Shown here: positions 1 through 6,103 of the stretch, piece by piece
Position numbering within the stretch: position 1 is the stretch's first letter
How the letters are laid out: the number at the start of each line of letters is the position of its first letter
Origin: Nitrospirae bacterium GWC2_56_14
GTDB lineage: Bacteria > Nitrospirota > UBA9217
DNA length: 7,557 bases
Direction of reading: 5' to 3'
Assembly (NCBI GenBank): GCA_001803705.1
Contig: MHDY01000071.1
Span: 1 to 7,557 of the forward strand
The notes under the pieces: model-generated
What the model saw: only the letters and a program-made list of their open reading frames with translations
The model's database searches: none
What the model was told of the DNA's origin: nothing
Position numbers and translations under genes: made by a program

Positions 1-831
1 ATAGCGGGCAATGCTTCTCTTCCCCGGCAATGAATCGGGAAGCGACTCGGCGGAGAACCAGCGGGCCTCTTCTATTTCGTTCATGTCGACCTGCAGCGTG
101 CCGCCGGCATAATCGGCAACGAAGCCGGCCATGAGCTGGCTCGGAAACGGCCAGTTCTGGCTCCCCACATAGCGGATGTTCGTCACCTCGACTCCCACCT
201 CTTCCCGGACCTCGCGCTGTACACATTCTTCGAGCGATTCGCCGAAATCGAGGAAGCCGGCGACGAGGCTGAAGCGTCCGGGGGTCCATTCAGGCTTCCG
301 GGCCAGCAGGAATTCGTCTCCACGCCTCACGAGAACGATGACGCAGGGGTGGATGTGGGGAAAATGCTCGGCGGAGCATTGGGTGCATTTTTTACCCCAT
401 GTACCCTCAATGGAGACAGTGGCAGTGCCGCAGCGCGAACAGCAGGCACTCTGTCGCTGCCAGAACAGGATCTGCTGCCCCAGCCCTCCCAGCGTCAGGA
501 GCCGGTCGTCCAGCCGTTCCGTCATGGCATTGAACGGTTCGGCCGTGTATGGAGCCGGCAGGGCAACACCGCTGTCCAGTTGGATTACCCGCAGCGGGCG
601 GTCAACCCACGTGCCGAGGTACACAGGCGGGGCCGCAGGTATGGCCCATGGCGGGAGCTGCCCCTCCGGAAGGCCTGCTGCCGAAGCGTTGCTGACGACG
701 AGCGCATTGCGCAGGATCATGATCCAGTACCCGTCCCCTCCCGGGTCAGCGGCGGCAGGTGAATCGGGTCTGAATGAATCTCTGATGAGTGTACCGTTGA
801 ATGGCAGGTTGATATTCTCCGGATACGGCAT
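1..831 (-). CDS. nudC: NADH pyrophosphatase / Nudix hydrolase with zinc ribbon (3' end outside window)
   Basis: The family hydrolyses NAD(H) to NMN(H) and AMP, and in some bacteria removes NAD caps from RNA; it is cytosolic. The window holds 277 codons from the start, and the last codons are cut by the left edge. Residues about 1-125 form the variable N-terminal domain. A four-cysteine zinc ribbon follows (C131-x2-C134 and C149-x2-C152). A perfect Nudix box runs from G192 to V214 (G-x5-E198-x7-R206-E207-x2-E210-E211-x-G213). After it comes the NudC signature in the altered form SQNWPFPSQ (224-232), where the usual form is SQPWPFPxS. The ATG at 831 is chosen because GGAGG lies 8 bases upstream (840-844); an out-of-frame ATG at 840 abuts that site. 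The length fits the family if about 10-20 residues are missing. A terminator separates it from cheW and a sigma-70-like promoter precedes it, so it is probably its own transcription unit. Confidence 0.93.
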   Translation of the reverse strand, partial: MPYPENINLPFNGTLIRDSFRPDSPAAADPGGDGYWIMILRNALVVSNASAAGLPEGQLPPWAIPAAPPVYLGTWVDRPLRVIQLDSGVALPAPYTAEPFNAMTERLDDRLLTLGGLGQQILFWQRQSACCSRCGTATVSIEGTWGKKCTQCSAEHFPHIHPCVIVLVRRGDEFLLARKPEWTPGRFSLVAGFLDFGESLEECVQREVREEVGVEVTNIRYVGSQNWPFPSQLMAGFVADYAGGTLQVDMNEIEEARWFSAESLPDSLPGKRSIARY

Positions 832-839
832 TTGGGCAT

Positions 840-844
840 CCTCC
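840..844 (-). promoter_or_regulatory. Shine-Dalgarno site deciding the nudC start
   Basis: Read on the minus strand this is GGAGG, 8 bases before the ATG at 831. It directly abuts another ATG (838-840) in a different frame, which is too close to be used. It therefore supports 831 as the nudC start. Confidence 0.7.
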
Positions 845-862
845 GACTGTCGTGATCCTGAT

Positions 863-891
863 AGAATACCCGTCAAGCTGGCAGTAGGCAA
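863..891 (-). promoter_or_regulatory. Candidate sigma-70 promoter for nudC
   Basis: On the minus strand, TTGCCT (886-891) and TATTCT (863-868) are separated by 17 bases. Each matches the sigma-70 consensus at 4 of 6 positions. The predicted start near 856 would give a leader of about 25 bases. It lies just downstream of the cheW terminator, where a new promoter would be needed. It was called by eye and is only moderately strong. Confidence 0.35.
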
Positions 892-907
892 AACAAATGA
901 GAAGCTG

Positions 908-936
908 AAAACAGAAAGGGCGCCTGTACAGCGCCC
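908..936 (-). terminator. Rho-independent terminator after cheW
   Basis: On the minus strand a perfect six-base-pair stem GGGCGC/GCGCCC (918-936) with a seven-base loop is followed at once by TTTCTGTTTT (908-917). It begins 27 bases after the cheW stop codon and lies well before the nudC start, so it should end the chemotaxis transcript. Confidence 0.8.
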
Positions 937-962
937 CCACGTATAACGATACACAGCAAAGG

Positions 963-1451
963 CTAGGCTGCCATTTCGATCCTTTCCAGAACGTTCTGAG
1001 CGAACAATTTCTCAAGATCGAGAATTATCAGCAGCTTGTCGTTCAGCCGGCCTACCCCCTGGATGCAATCGGAGTCGAAGCCCTTGACGGCGTCGGGGGT
1101 CGGGGAGATCATATCCTGGGAAATCTTGATGACCTGGGACACCTTATCGACGACAATGCCGATGGTTACGCCAAGAAAGGAGACAACGACGATGCGCTTG
1201 CTCTGGGAATCGCTCTCGGCAGTATCCATTAGGTGAAATCTCTTACGGAAGTCGATGACGGGGATAACCTTGCCCCGGAGATTAATGACCCCTTCCACGT
1301 ATTCAGGCGCGTTGGGCATCAAGGTTATTTCCACCATCCTGATTATTTCCTGGACCTTTAGAATATCGACGCAGAATTCCTCGTGACCCACGGTAAATCC
1401 CACCATGTGAAGCACGCTGCCGCTGCTGGTTCCGATCTGTTGTACCGCCAT
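963..1451 (-). CDS. cheW: Chemotaxis coupling protein CheW
   Basis: CheW is a cytoplasmic scaffold that joins the histidine kinase CheA to the tips of chemoreceptors. This 162-residue protein is a single CheW domain of normal length. After a short tail (1-15), the domain shows the expected blocks: the F-x-V-D-I-x-K-V-Q-E-I strand near 26-37, the GVINLRGKVIPVIDFR segment near 54-69, which is the most conserved part of the family, the KRIVVV...GIVVD strands near 85-102, and the C-terminal LLIILDLEKLF strand. GGAGG lies 5 bases upstream of the ATG. It is the last gene of the mcp-mcp-cheW run and is followed by a strong terminator. A sigma-28-like promoter lies in the 87 bases before it. No cheA, cheY, cheR or cheB is present here, so this looks like an accessory CheW supplied with its receptors. 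Confidence 0.96.
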   Translation of the reverse strand: MAVQQIGTSSGSVLHMVGFTVGHEEFCVDILKVQEIIRMVEITLMPNAPEYVEGVINLRGKVIPVIDFRKRFHLMDTAESDSQSKRIVVVSFLGVTIGIVVDKVSQVIKISQDMISPTPDAVKGFDSDCIQGVGRLNDKLLIILDLEKLFAQNVLERIEMAA

Positions 1452-1494
1452 GATTACCTCCCTCTGACGCTGTTGCTTTGCACCGTTGCTTTAT

Positions 1495-1521
1495 CTATCG
1501 GGCGCTACCGGAAAAACTTTA
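1495..1521 (-). promoter_or_regulatory. Sigma-28 (FliA)-type promoter for cheW
   Basis: On the minus strand the -35 element is TAAAGTTT (1514-1521), identical to the enterobacterial FliA consensus. Exactly 11 bases further on is CCCGATAG (1495-1502), which matches 6 of 8 positions of GCCGATAA and holds the full CCGATA core. The predicted start near 1488 gives a leader of about 37 bases that contains the cheW ribosome binding site. The site lies wholly in the gap between the second receptor gene and cheW. Use by FliA is inferred from the sequence match and the target gene. Confidence 0.65.
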
Positions 1522-1538
1522 ATGTTCATCAACGTATC

Positions 1539-3140
1539 CTACGCAGCGAGCTTGAACTGCTTGACCAGCTTCTGCAGATCACCGGCAAGAGTGGCAAGAC
1601 GTGCGGCAGCCGCAGCAGAATCCTGGGCACCTCCCGCCGTCTCCTGCACCACCTGGGTGATCTGCTGGATGTTGGCGCTTATTTCACCGGAAGTGGCATT
1701 CTGCTGTTCCGCTGCGGCGGCAATCTGATGGACCTGATTGGTAACCGAATCAATCTGGTCGAGGATTTCCGCCAATGCATCGCATGACTTGCTCGCCTCG
1801 GCCGTACTTGCATTTACCTCAATGACCCCCTGTTCCATCGCTTCGACGGCAGCCTTGGTCTCGTGCTGAATCGCCTTTATCATGCCGCTTATTTCCTTCG
1901 TCGCTTTCGTTGTACGTTCTGCCAGTGCCCGTACCTCGTCGGCAACCACGGCAAAACCACGCCCCTGTTCCCCGGCCCGGGCAGCCTCGATGGCAGCGTT
2001 GAGCGCCAGCAGGTTCGTCTGATCGGCAATATCCTCGATAGTGCCGACAATCGCCCCGATCTGATCGGAACGGACGCCGAGTCCGGCAATCGAAGTGGAG
2101 GAACTCTCCACCTGCTCTGCGATGCGGCTCATCATCATGACAGTTTCCGTTACGACAGCTGCACCTGCCATCGCCGTCTCATTGGCACGCCGCGAACCGT
2201 CGGCGGCATCGCCGCAATTTCGCGCTATCTCGTTGGAGGTCCCAGCCATTTCTTCGCTGGCGCAGGCGATGGTTCCCGCCTGTGCCGCAACCAGTTCGAT
2301 TCCGTGGGCCATTTGATCGGCTGTGCAATTGAGATTTCCGGCAGCGGCGGCAACCTCGCCGGCAGCGGTAATAACGCGGGAGATGGTGCTGTTCATATCC
2401 TGGAGCATCTTGTTGACCGAGCCAGCCAGCTGTCCGATTTCATCCTGCACCCGGTCTTCGATGCGGACGGCAATGTTTCCTGCAGCAGCTTCGCCTATGA
2501 TATCGTTCAGTTCCACGAGTTTCTTCATGCGTCCCCGGATTACTATCTGCACCAGACCGGCCGCGCCGACGACAGCCGCCACCGAAACAAGGGCAACTAT
2601 GACAAGAAGCCGGTTGAAAGCAGCCAGGTAGTCGCTCTTCTTCACGCCGACGAAGAGAACGCCGATCGGTTCTCCCTGGGCATTCTTGATTGGATCATAC
2701 GCGGTAAAATAGTTATCGCCGAGAATATCGGCTTCCCCGCGGTACGGCTTCCCATCCTTGATCACGGCGTCATAGGCCTTACCCTGCAGTTTCGTGCCGA
2801 CCGCCCTCCCTCCGTCTTTCTTCATGACGTTGGTGGAAACCCTGGTGTCCCCCATGAAGACGGTGGCCACTCCTCCGGAAATATCCTTCAGCTTATCGGG
2901 CAGTTCGAAGTTACCGTTGATCGTATAGTCTCCGACGAGCAGGTTCCCGTCAACTACCTTGAATTCATGCCCTTTCGCCTTCAGCAACTCCCAAAAGGTC
3001 TTCATCCGCCCCTCTTGGGATTCCATAGCCTGCTTGGTCAGTTGCTGCCTGAATACCGTCATGGAAACGCCAGTGATGATCAGGACGCTGCAAATGAGGG
3101 TAAGAGCGGTACATAGAGACATCTTGGCGCTAAGCTTCAT
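1539..3140 (-). CDS. Methyl-accepting chemotaxis protein with Cache-type periplasmic sensor
   Basis: This is an inner-membrane chemoreceptor that detects a small molecule in the periplasm and controls CheA through CheW. The 533 residues are arranged as membrane helix 1 (about 7-29), a periplasmic domain of about 140 residues, membrane helix 2 (about 176-200), HAMP (about 198-250, with the DEIG motif at 233-236), and a cytoplasmic coiled-coil hairpin to the end. The sensor resembles the single-Cache family often named sCache_3 or Cache_3-Cache_2: ATVFMGDTRVSTNV near 92-105, the GRAVGT turn near 111-116, KPYRGEADILG near 131-141 and the closing GVLFVGV near 160-166. It has no cysteine, so it is not one of the haem c sensors known from Geobacter. 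The hairpin tip is canonical (about 366-417). About 140 residues on each side of the tip fit class 40H. There is no C-terminal CheR-docking pentapeptide. AAGGGGG lies 8 bases before the start. The ligand is unknown. Confidence 0.95.
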   Translation of the reverse strand: MKLSAKMSLCTALTLICSVLIITGVSMTVFRQQLTKQAMESQEGRMKTFWELLKAKGHEFKVVDGNLLVGDYTINGNFELPDKLKDISGGVATVFMGDTRVSTNVMKKDGGRAVGTKLQGKAYDAVIKDGKPYRGEADILGDNYFTAYDPIKNAQGEPIGVLFVGVKKSDYLAAFNRLLVIVALVSVAAVVGAAGLVQIVIRGRMKKLVELNDIIGEAAAGNIAVRIEDRVQDEIGQLAGSVNKMLQDMNSTISRVITAAGEVAAAAGNLNCTADQMAHGIELVAAQAGTIACASEEMAGTSNEIARNCGDAADGSRRANETAMAGAAVVTETVMMMSRIAEQVESSSTSIAGLGVRSDQIGAIVGTIEDIADQTNLLALNAAIEAARAGEQGRGFAVVADEVRALAERTTKATKEISGMIKAIQHETKAAVEAMEQGVIEVNASTAEASKSCDALAEILDQIDSVTNQVHQIAAAAEQQNATSGEISANIQQITQVVQETAGGAQDSAAAAARLATLAGDLQKLVKQFKLAA

Positions 3141-3173
3141 TAATTACGCCCCCTTAATCAATAGATAGTTTCC

Positions 3174-3200
3174 TATTCGGCGGCATTTGTCATTACTTTA
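3174..3200 (-). promoter_or_regulatory. Sigma-28 (FliA)-type promoter for the Cache-type receptor gene
   Basis: On the minus strand TAAAGTAA (3193-3200) is followed after exactly 11 bases by GCCGAATA (3174-3181). Each half matches the FliA consensus (TAAAGTTT, GCCGATAA) at 6 of 8 positions, and the TAAA and GCCGA cores are intact. The -35 element starts 4 bases after the stop codon of the upstream receptor gene. The predicted start near 3167 gives a leader of about 27 bases. The receptor could therefore be transcribed apart from its upstream neighbour. Confidence 0.6.
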
Positions 3201-3204
3201 GTAA

Positions 3205-4842
3205 CTAAATGTGGAATACCTTCACGACCCTCTGCAACTCCTCGGCCAGGCTGGATAGCTGAGACGCCGCTGAGGCCGATTCCTGCGCACCACGGGCAGT
3301 CATTTGCACGACCTGAGTGATTTCCTGAATATTGTTGCTGATTTCGGCAGTCGTTGCCGTCTGCTGTTCAGCCGCTGTCGCGATTTGGTTCATCTGCATG
3401 GTAACATCGTTGATCTGCTTCAGGATGTCCTGCAATGCATCACCCGACTTAGCGGCTTCATCAGTACCCTTCTCGACCTCCCTGACGCCGTCTTCCATGG
3501 ACGCCACCGCTCCTTTGGTCTCCAGCTGGATCGCCTTGATCATTTCGCCAATCTCTTTTGTCGCTTTGGTCGTTCTTTCGGCGAGGGCACGGACCTCGTC
3601 GGCGACAACCGCGAATCCCCGCCCCTGTTCTCCGGCACGGGCCGCCTCTATCGCAGCATTCAGCGCAAGCAGGTTGGTCTGGTCGGCTATATCCTCGATG
3701 GTCCCGATAATCTCGCCAATCTGGTCCGAACGGGAACCAAGGCTTTGCACGGTTTTGGCCGACTCGCGGACTCTGTCGGCTATCCTCGCCATTCCATGCA
3801 CGGTCTCCTGAACCACGGTTGCGCCGGTCATTGCGGAGTCGCTCGCTTTCTTGGAGCTTTCAGCAGCCAAGGAACAGTTCTGCGCTATTTCCGTAGACGT
3901 GGCTGCCATTTCCTCGCTGGCGGTTGCCACGGTGCCGGCCTGGGCGGCCACTTCCTCGGCTCCCGTCGCCATCTGCGCCGCATTGGAATGGGTCTGTGCC
4001 GAAGCGGTCGCCAGATGCACCGCATTCTGTCCCAGTTGCACGATGATACCCTGCAATTTCTCGACAAATCCATTCATCATGCCGCCTATTTCACCGAACT
4101 CGTCGCGGGTGTGGACATCTACCCTGCAGGTGAGGTCCCCATCGGTAATCTGACGCAGCAGCCCCTTCATCTTTCCCAGCGGGCCGGTGATACCGGCATA
4201 GAGGGCAGTGGACAGAACGAGGCTCGCAACGATTGCCAGCAGGGACAGCCCTATAAGGATCCAGATCTGCTTACCTGTATATTCGGCCAGCCGAACCTTC
4301 TCCTTCTGCATTGAAGCGAGCCATCGTGCTGTTTCTTCCTCCGCCAGCTTGTTGACACCGTTCATGACATCACGGGCAGTCCCGAGTGCGGCGTCACCCT
4401 CGTCAGCTTTCGTCAGTTCTCCGGACTGCATTCTCGCATAGACCCCCTTGAAAGCTGCTGCATACTGGCCAAGCCCTTCCTGGATCTTCCGCACAATCTC
4501 CCGGTCCTTCTCTTCGGTTACCTGTTTGTCCAGTTCGGCAAGTCGAGTTCCCGTCTGCTTAACAATCTCCTCCCATTTCGGGAAATCCTTCTTCGCCCGT
4601 TCGTCCGTGGCGCCAATTCTGATGAACATGTTCTTTTCGTAACGACGCAGGTCCAGGACCTTCACCCGAATCTCCGAGAACGCGGCGAAGAGCTGTACGT
4701 CCTTATCGAGCAATTCCATGTTCGCCTTTCTGACACTTGTCACTCCCCTGTATCCGGTGTAACCGACGGCCACTAGGAGAAGCAGAACGGTGACCAGCAA
4801 TATTGCCATGCGGACCCCGACCTTCAGATTGTTTCCTACCAT
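3205..4842 (-). CDS. Methyl-accepting chemotaxis protein with four-helix-bundle-like sensor
   Basis: This is a second inner-membrane chemoreceptor, of 545 residues. It has membrane helix 1 (about 11-29), an all-helical periplasmic domain of about 160 residues (30-191), membrane helix 2 (about 193-215), HAMP (about 213-266, DEFGEIG near 247-253) and a long signalling hairpin. The sensor is rich in charged heptads and carries the LRRYEKNMFI block (65-74) common in four-helix-bundle and HBM sensors; I cannot say which of the two it is. It has no cysteine and no CxxCH. Tip residues 380-431 are identical to those of the neighbouring receptor, and the arms of about 140 residues again suggest class 40H. 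There is no C-terminal pentapeptide. The frame stays open upstream to 5148, but the ATG at 4842 is chosen: AGGAGG lies 8 bases before it and the first membrane helix follows at once. The ATG at 4848 would sit only 2 bases from that site. Confidence 0.95.
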   Translation of the reverse strand: MVGNNLKVGVRMAILLVTVLLLLVAVGYTGYRGVTSVRKANMELLDKDVQLFAAFSEIRVKVLDLRRYEKNMFIRIGATDERAKKDFPKWEEIVKQTGTRLAELDKQVTEEKDREIVRKIQEGLGQYAAAFKGVYARMQSGELTKADEGDAALGTARDVMNGVNKLAEEETARWLASMQKEKVRLAEYTGKQIWILIGLSLLAIVASLVLSTALYAGITGPLGKMKGLLRQITDGDLTCRVDVHTRDEFGEIGGMMNGFVEKLQGIIVQLGQNAVHLATASAQTHSNAAQMATGAEEVAAQAGTVATASEEMAATSTEIAQNCSLAAESSKKASDSAMTGATVVQETVHGMARIADRVRESAKTVQSLGSRSDQIGEIIGTIEDIADQTNLLALNAAIEAARAGEQGRGFAVVADEVRALAERTTKATKEIGEMIKAIQLETKGAVASMEDGVREVEKGTDEAAKSGDALQDILKQINDVTMQMNQIATAAEQQTATTAEISNNIQEITQVVQMTARGAQESASAASQLSSLAEELQRVVKVFHI

Positions 4843-4850
4843 GTTCATTC

Positions 4851-4856
4851 CCTCCT
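4851..4856 (-). promoter_or_regulatory. Shine-Dalgarno site deciding the mcp start at 4842
   Basis: On the minus strand this is AGGAGG, a full match to the anti-Shine-Dalgarno sequence. It is 8 bases from the ATG at 4842 and only 2 from the ATG at 4848. It rejects the roughly 100-codon longer reading that runs back through the intergenic region. Confidence 0.8.
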
Positions 4857-4891
4857 GAAAGAGTTCCCGGATTATGATGTACTGTGTATAC

Positions 4892-4918
4892 TTTTCGACG
4901 AAAGTGCTCGACCCTTGA
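4892..4918 (-). promoter_or_regulatory. Weak candidate sigma-28 promoter for the helical-bundle receptor gene
   Basis: On the minus strand TCAAGGGT (4911-4918) is followed after 11 bases by GTCGAAAA (4892-4899), matching the FliA consensus at 5 of 8 and 6 of 8 positions. It has the same spacing as the two stronger sites further along this strand. A competing sigma-70-like pair overlaps it: TCGAAA (4893-4898), 16 bases, CATAAT (4871-4876). The sequence does not decide which, if either, is used. Confidence 0.3.
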
Positions 4919-4971
4919 TGCCTTTTTATAAAACATAAGTTTGGAATAACAGCTCTTTTCGTCATATTTAA

Positions 4972-5003
4972 CACCTGACAGCAGTTAAAAGCTGCACCAG
5001 GTG
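4972..5003. repeat. Nested inverted repeat between the divergent mcp and aguA genes
   Basis: The outer arms CACCTG (4972-4977) and CAGGTG (4998-5003) enclose an inner hairpin with GCAG (4981-4984) and CTGC (4992-4995). In plus-strand RNA the inner stem can gain a U-G and a U-A pair around an AAA loop. The short asymmetric ACA/AC bulge separates the two tiers. It lies about 70 bases before the aguA start and 130 before the mcp start. It could be an operator or a leader RNA element. It does not match a riboswitch class that I recognise. Confidence 0.5.
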
Positions 5004-5004
5004 G

Positions 5005-5029
5005 GAGGCCAAAACCTCTTTGCCTTTTT
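5005..5029 (+). terminator. Possible weak plus-strand terminator or attenuator upstream of aguA
   Basis: The stem GAGG (5005-5008)/CCTC (5015-5018) can form with a six-base loop. It competes with AGGC (5006-5009)/GCCT (5022-5025), which is followed directly by TTTT. The stems are only four base pairs long, so termination would be weak. The run matters only if transcription enters from upstream of 4972, because the candidate aguA promoter overlaps its right end. Confidence 0.25.
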
Positions 5030-5048
5030 GATCGCGATTTACTACTAT
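5020..5048 (+). promoter_or_regulatory. Candidate sigma-70 promoter for aguAB
   Basis: TTGCCT (5020-5025) and TACTAT (5043-5048) are 17 bases apart, each matching the consensus at 4 of 6 positions. The predicted start near 5055 leaves a leader of about 20 bases that holds the GAGAGG ribosome binding site. The -35 hexamer is the same as in the candidate nudC promoter. Confidence 0.4.
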
Positions 5049-5063
5049 GTTTTTTTCCATAAC

Positions 5064-5069
5064 GAGAGG
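5064..5069 (+). promoter_or_regulatory. Ribosome binding site selecting the GTG start of aguA
   Basis: GAGAGG lies 5 bases before the GTG at 5075. An out-of-frame ATG (5073-5075) overlaps that GTG and is 3 bases from the site. Only the GTG frame gives the conserved agmatine deiminase N-terminus (RRFPAEW). Confidence 0.65.
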
Positions 5070-5074
5070 TCAAT

Positions 5075-6103
5075 GTGTCACAGAGAAGATTTCCGGCAGA
5101 ATGGGAAGACCAGGACGGAGTGCTGCTGGCGTGGCCCCATGGGGACACGGATTGGCAGCCGATCCTTGACCAGGTGGTGCCGGTCTATACAGAGGTAATC
5201 CGCCAGATCAGCATGCGGGAAACGGTAGTAGTCCTTGCGACCGAAACGGCGGGGGTACAGGGCCTGTTGAGGCAGGCGGGCGCTATCATGGAGAATGTGC
5301 GCCTGTACCCAATCGAGACGAACGACACCTGGGCGCGTGATTTCGGCCCGCTCGCAGTCATGGATTCGGGAAAGCCGCACCTGCTCGATTTCGGCTTCAA
5401 CGGCTGGGGGCTCAAGTTCGCAGCCAACCATGACAACCTCGCCACCAGGCGACTCCATGAATCGGGAGCGTTCAGAAAGCTTCCCCTGACAACGACGGGG
5501 CTGATCCTCGAAGGGGGAAGTCTCGAAAGCGACGGGAAGGGGACGATCCTCACGACCTCAGCATGCCTGTTGGACCCCAACCGGAACCCGCACCTTTCGC
5601 GTGCGGAGGTGGAAGCGGCCCTGCACGGGCTGTTCGGCGCCAACCGGGTCCTCTGGATCGAGCACGGCTACCTGGCAGGCGACGACACCGACAGCCATAT
5701 CGATACGCTGGCGCGGCTGTGCCCGAACGACACGATTGCTCATGTCTCCTGCGACAATCCGGCCGATGAACATTATGCCGAGATAACGAGCATGTGCCAC
5801 GAACTACAGGGACTCAGAAACTGCGAAGGGATGGCGTACCGGTTGCTCCCCCTCCCCTGGCCGAAGCCGAGATTCGCCCCCGACGGCCACCGCCTTCCCG
5901 CCACCTATGCGAATTTCCTGGTGATAAACGGTGCCGTCCTGGTACCCACCTATCGGGATCCGTCGGATGCATCGGCCCTCGAAATCATCGCCACGGCGTT
6001 TCCCGACAGGGAGATCGTCGGTATCGACTGCCTCCCACTCATCCAACAGCACGGGTCGCTGCATTGCATCACCATGCAGCTTCCCCGAGGAGTACTTGCA
6101 TGA
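5075..6103 (+). CDS. aguA: Agmatine deiminase
   Basis: The enzyme hydrolyses agmatine to N-carbamoylputrescine and ammonia, the middle part of the arginine-to-putrescine route; it is cytosolic. The 342 residues belong to the peptidylarginine-deiminase-like family of the guanidino-modifying superfamily. Visible signatures are RFPAEW (5-10) and LAWPHGDTDW (18-27) at the N-terminus, NDTWARDFGP (83-92) with the substrate-binding Asp89, the FNGWGLKF block (108-115), LEGG (145-148), the catalytic His208 in DSHIDT, and the catalytic Cys331 in HCITMQLP near the C-terminus. Family members often have GGGN before that His-Cys; here it is QHGSL. The start is GTG, set by GAGAGG 5 bases upstream. Its stop codon overlaps the aguB start, so the two are translated as a pair. 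No signal peptide is present. No arginine decarboxylase is in view, so the source of agmatine is not shown here. Confidence 0.95.
   Translation: MSQRRFPAEWEDQDGVLLAWPHGDTDWQPILDQVVPVYTEVIRQISMRETVVVLATETAGVQGLLRQAGAIMENVRLYPIETNDTWARDFGPLAVMDSGKPHLLDFGFNGWGLKFAANHDNLATRRLHESGAFRKLPLTTTGLILEGGSLESDGKGTILTTSACLLDPNRNPHLSRAEVEAALHGLFGANRVLWIEHGYLAGDDTDSHIDTLARLCPNDTIAHVSCDNPADEHYAEITSMCHELQGLRNCEGMAYRLLPLPWPKPRFAPDGHRLPATYANFLVINGAVLVPTYRDPSDASALEIIATAFPDREIVGIDCLPLIQQHGSLHCITMQLPRGVLA

Noticed and set aside
176..946. Plus-strand frame of 256 codons opposite nudC
   Set aside because: The minus strand here encodes an intact zinc ribbon and Nudix box. The plus frame has low-complexity Ser/Arg-rich sequence and crosses the terminator.
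2630..3060. Haem c binding sensor, as in some Geobacter receptors
   Set aside because: Neither receptor's periplasmic domain contains a cysteine, so no CxxCH motif exists.
1863..3116. Long plus-strand reading frame of 417 codons opposite the Cache-type receptor gene
   Set aside because: It is antisense to a certain gene, has no ribosome binding site and encodes no recognisable domain. Such frames are expected opposite GC-rich coiled-coil genes.
3304..4314. Plus-strand reading frame of 336 codons opposite the helical-bundle receptor gene
   Set aside because: It mirrors the receptor's codon bias, has no family features and lies entirely within a well-supported gene.
4843..5074. Cyclic-di-GMP (GEMM), guanidine or other known riboswitch before aguA or the mcp gene
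   Set aside because: The conserved core sequences of these classes that I know are not present on either strand.
4843..5074. Sigma-54 promoter in the divergent region
   Set aside because: GG and GC pairs occur, but none at the required 10-base internal spacing.
4843..5148. N-terminal extension of about 102 residues on the helical-bundle receptor
   Set aside because: It would run through the intergenic region and into aguA. The AGGAGG site and the immediate membrane helix fix the start at 4842.
5794..6099. Extension of aguB upstream to 5794
   Set aside because: It overlaps the conserved C-terminal half of aguA in another frame and lacks nitrilase similarity. The ATG at 6100 has a good ribosome binding site and starts the normal domain.
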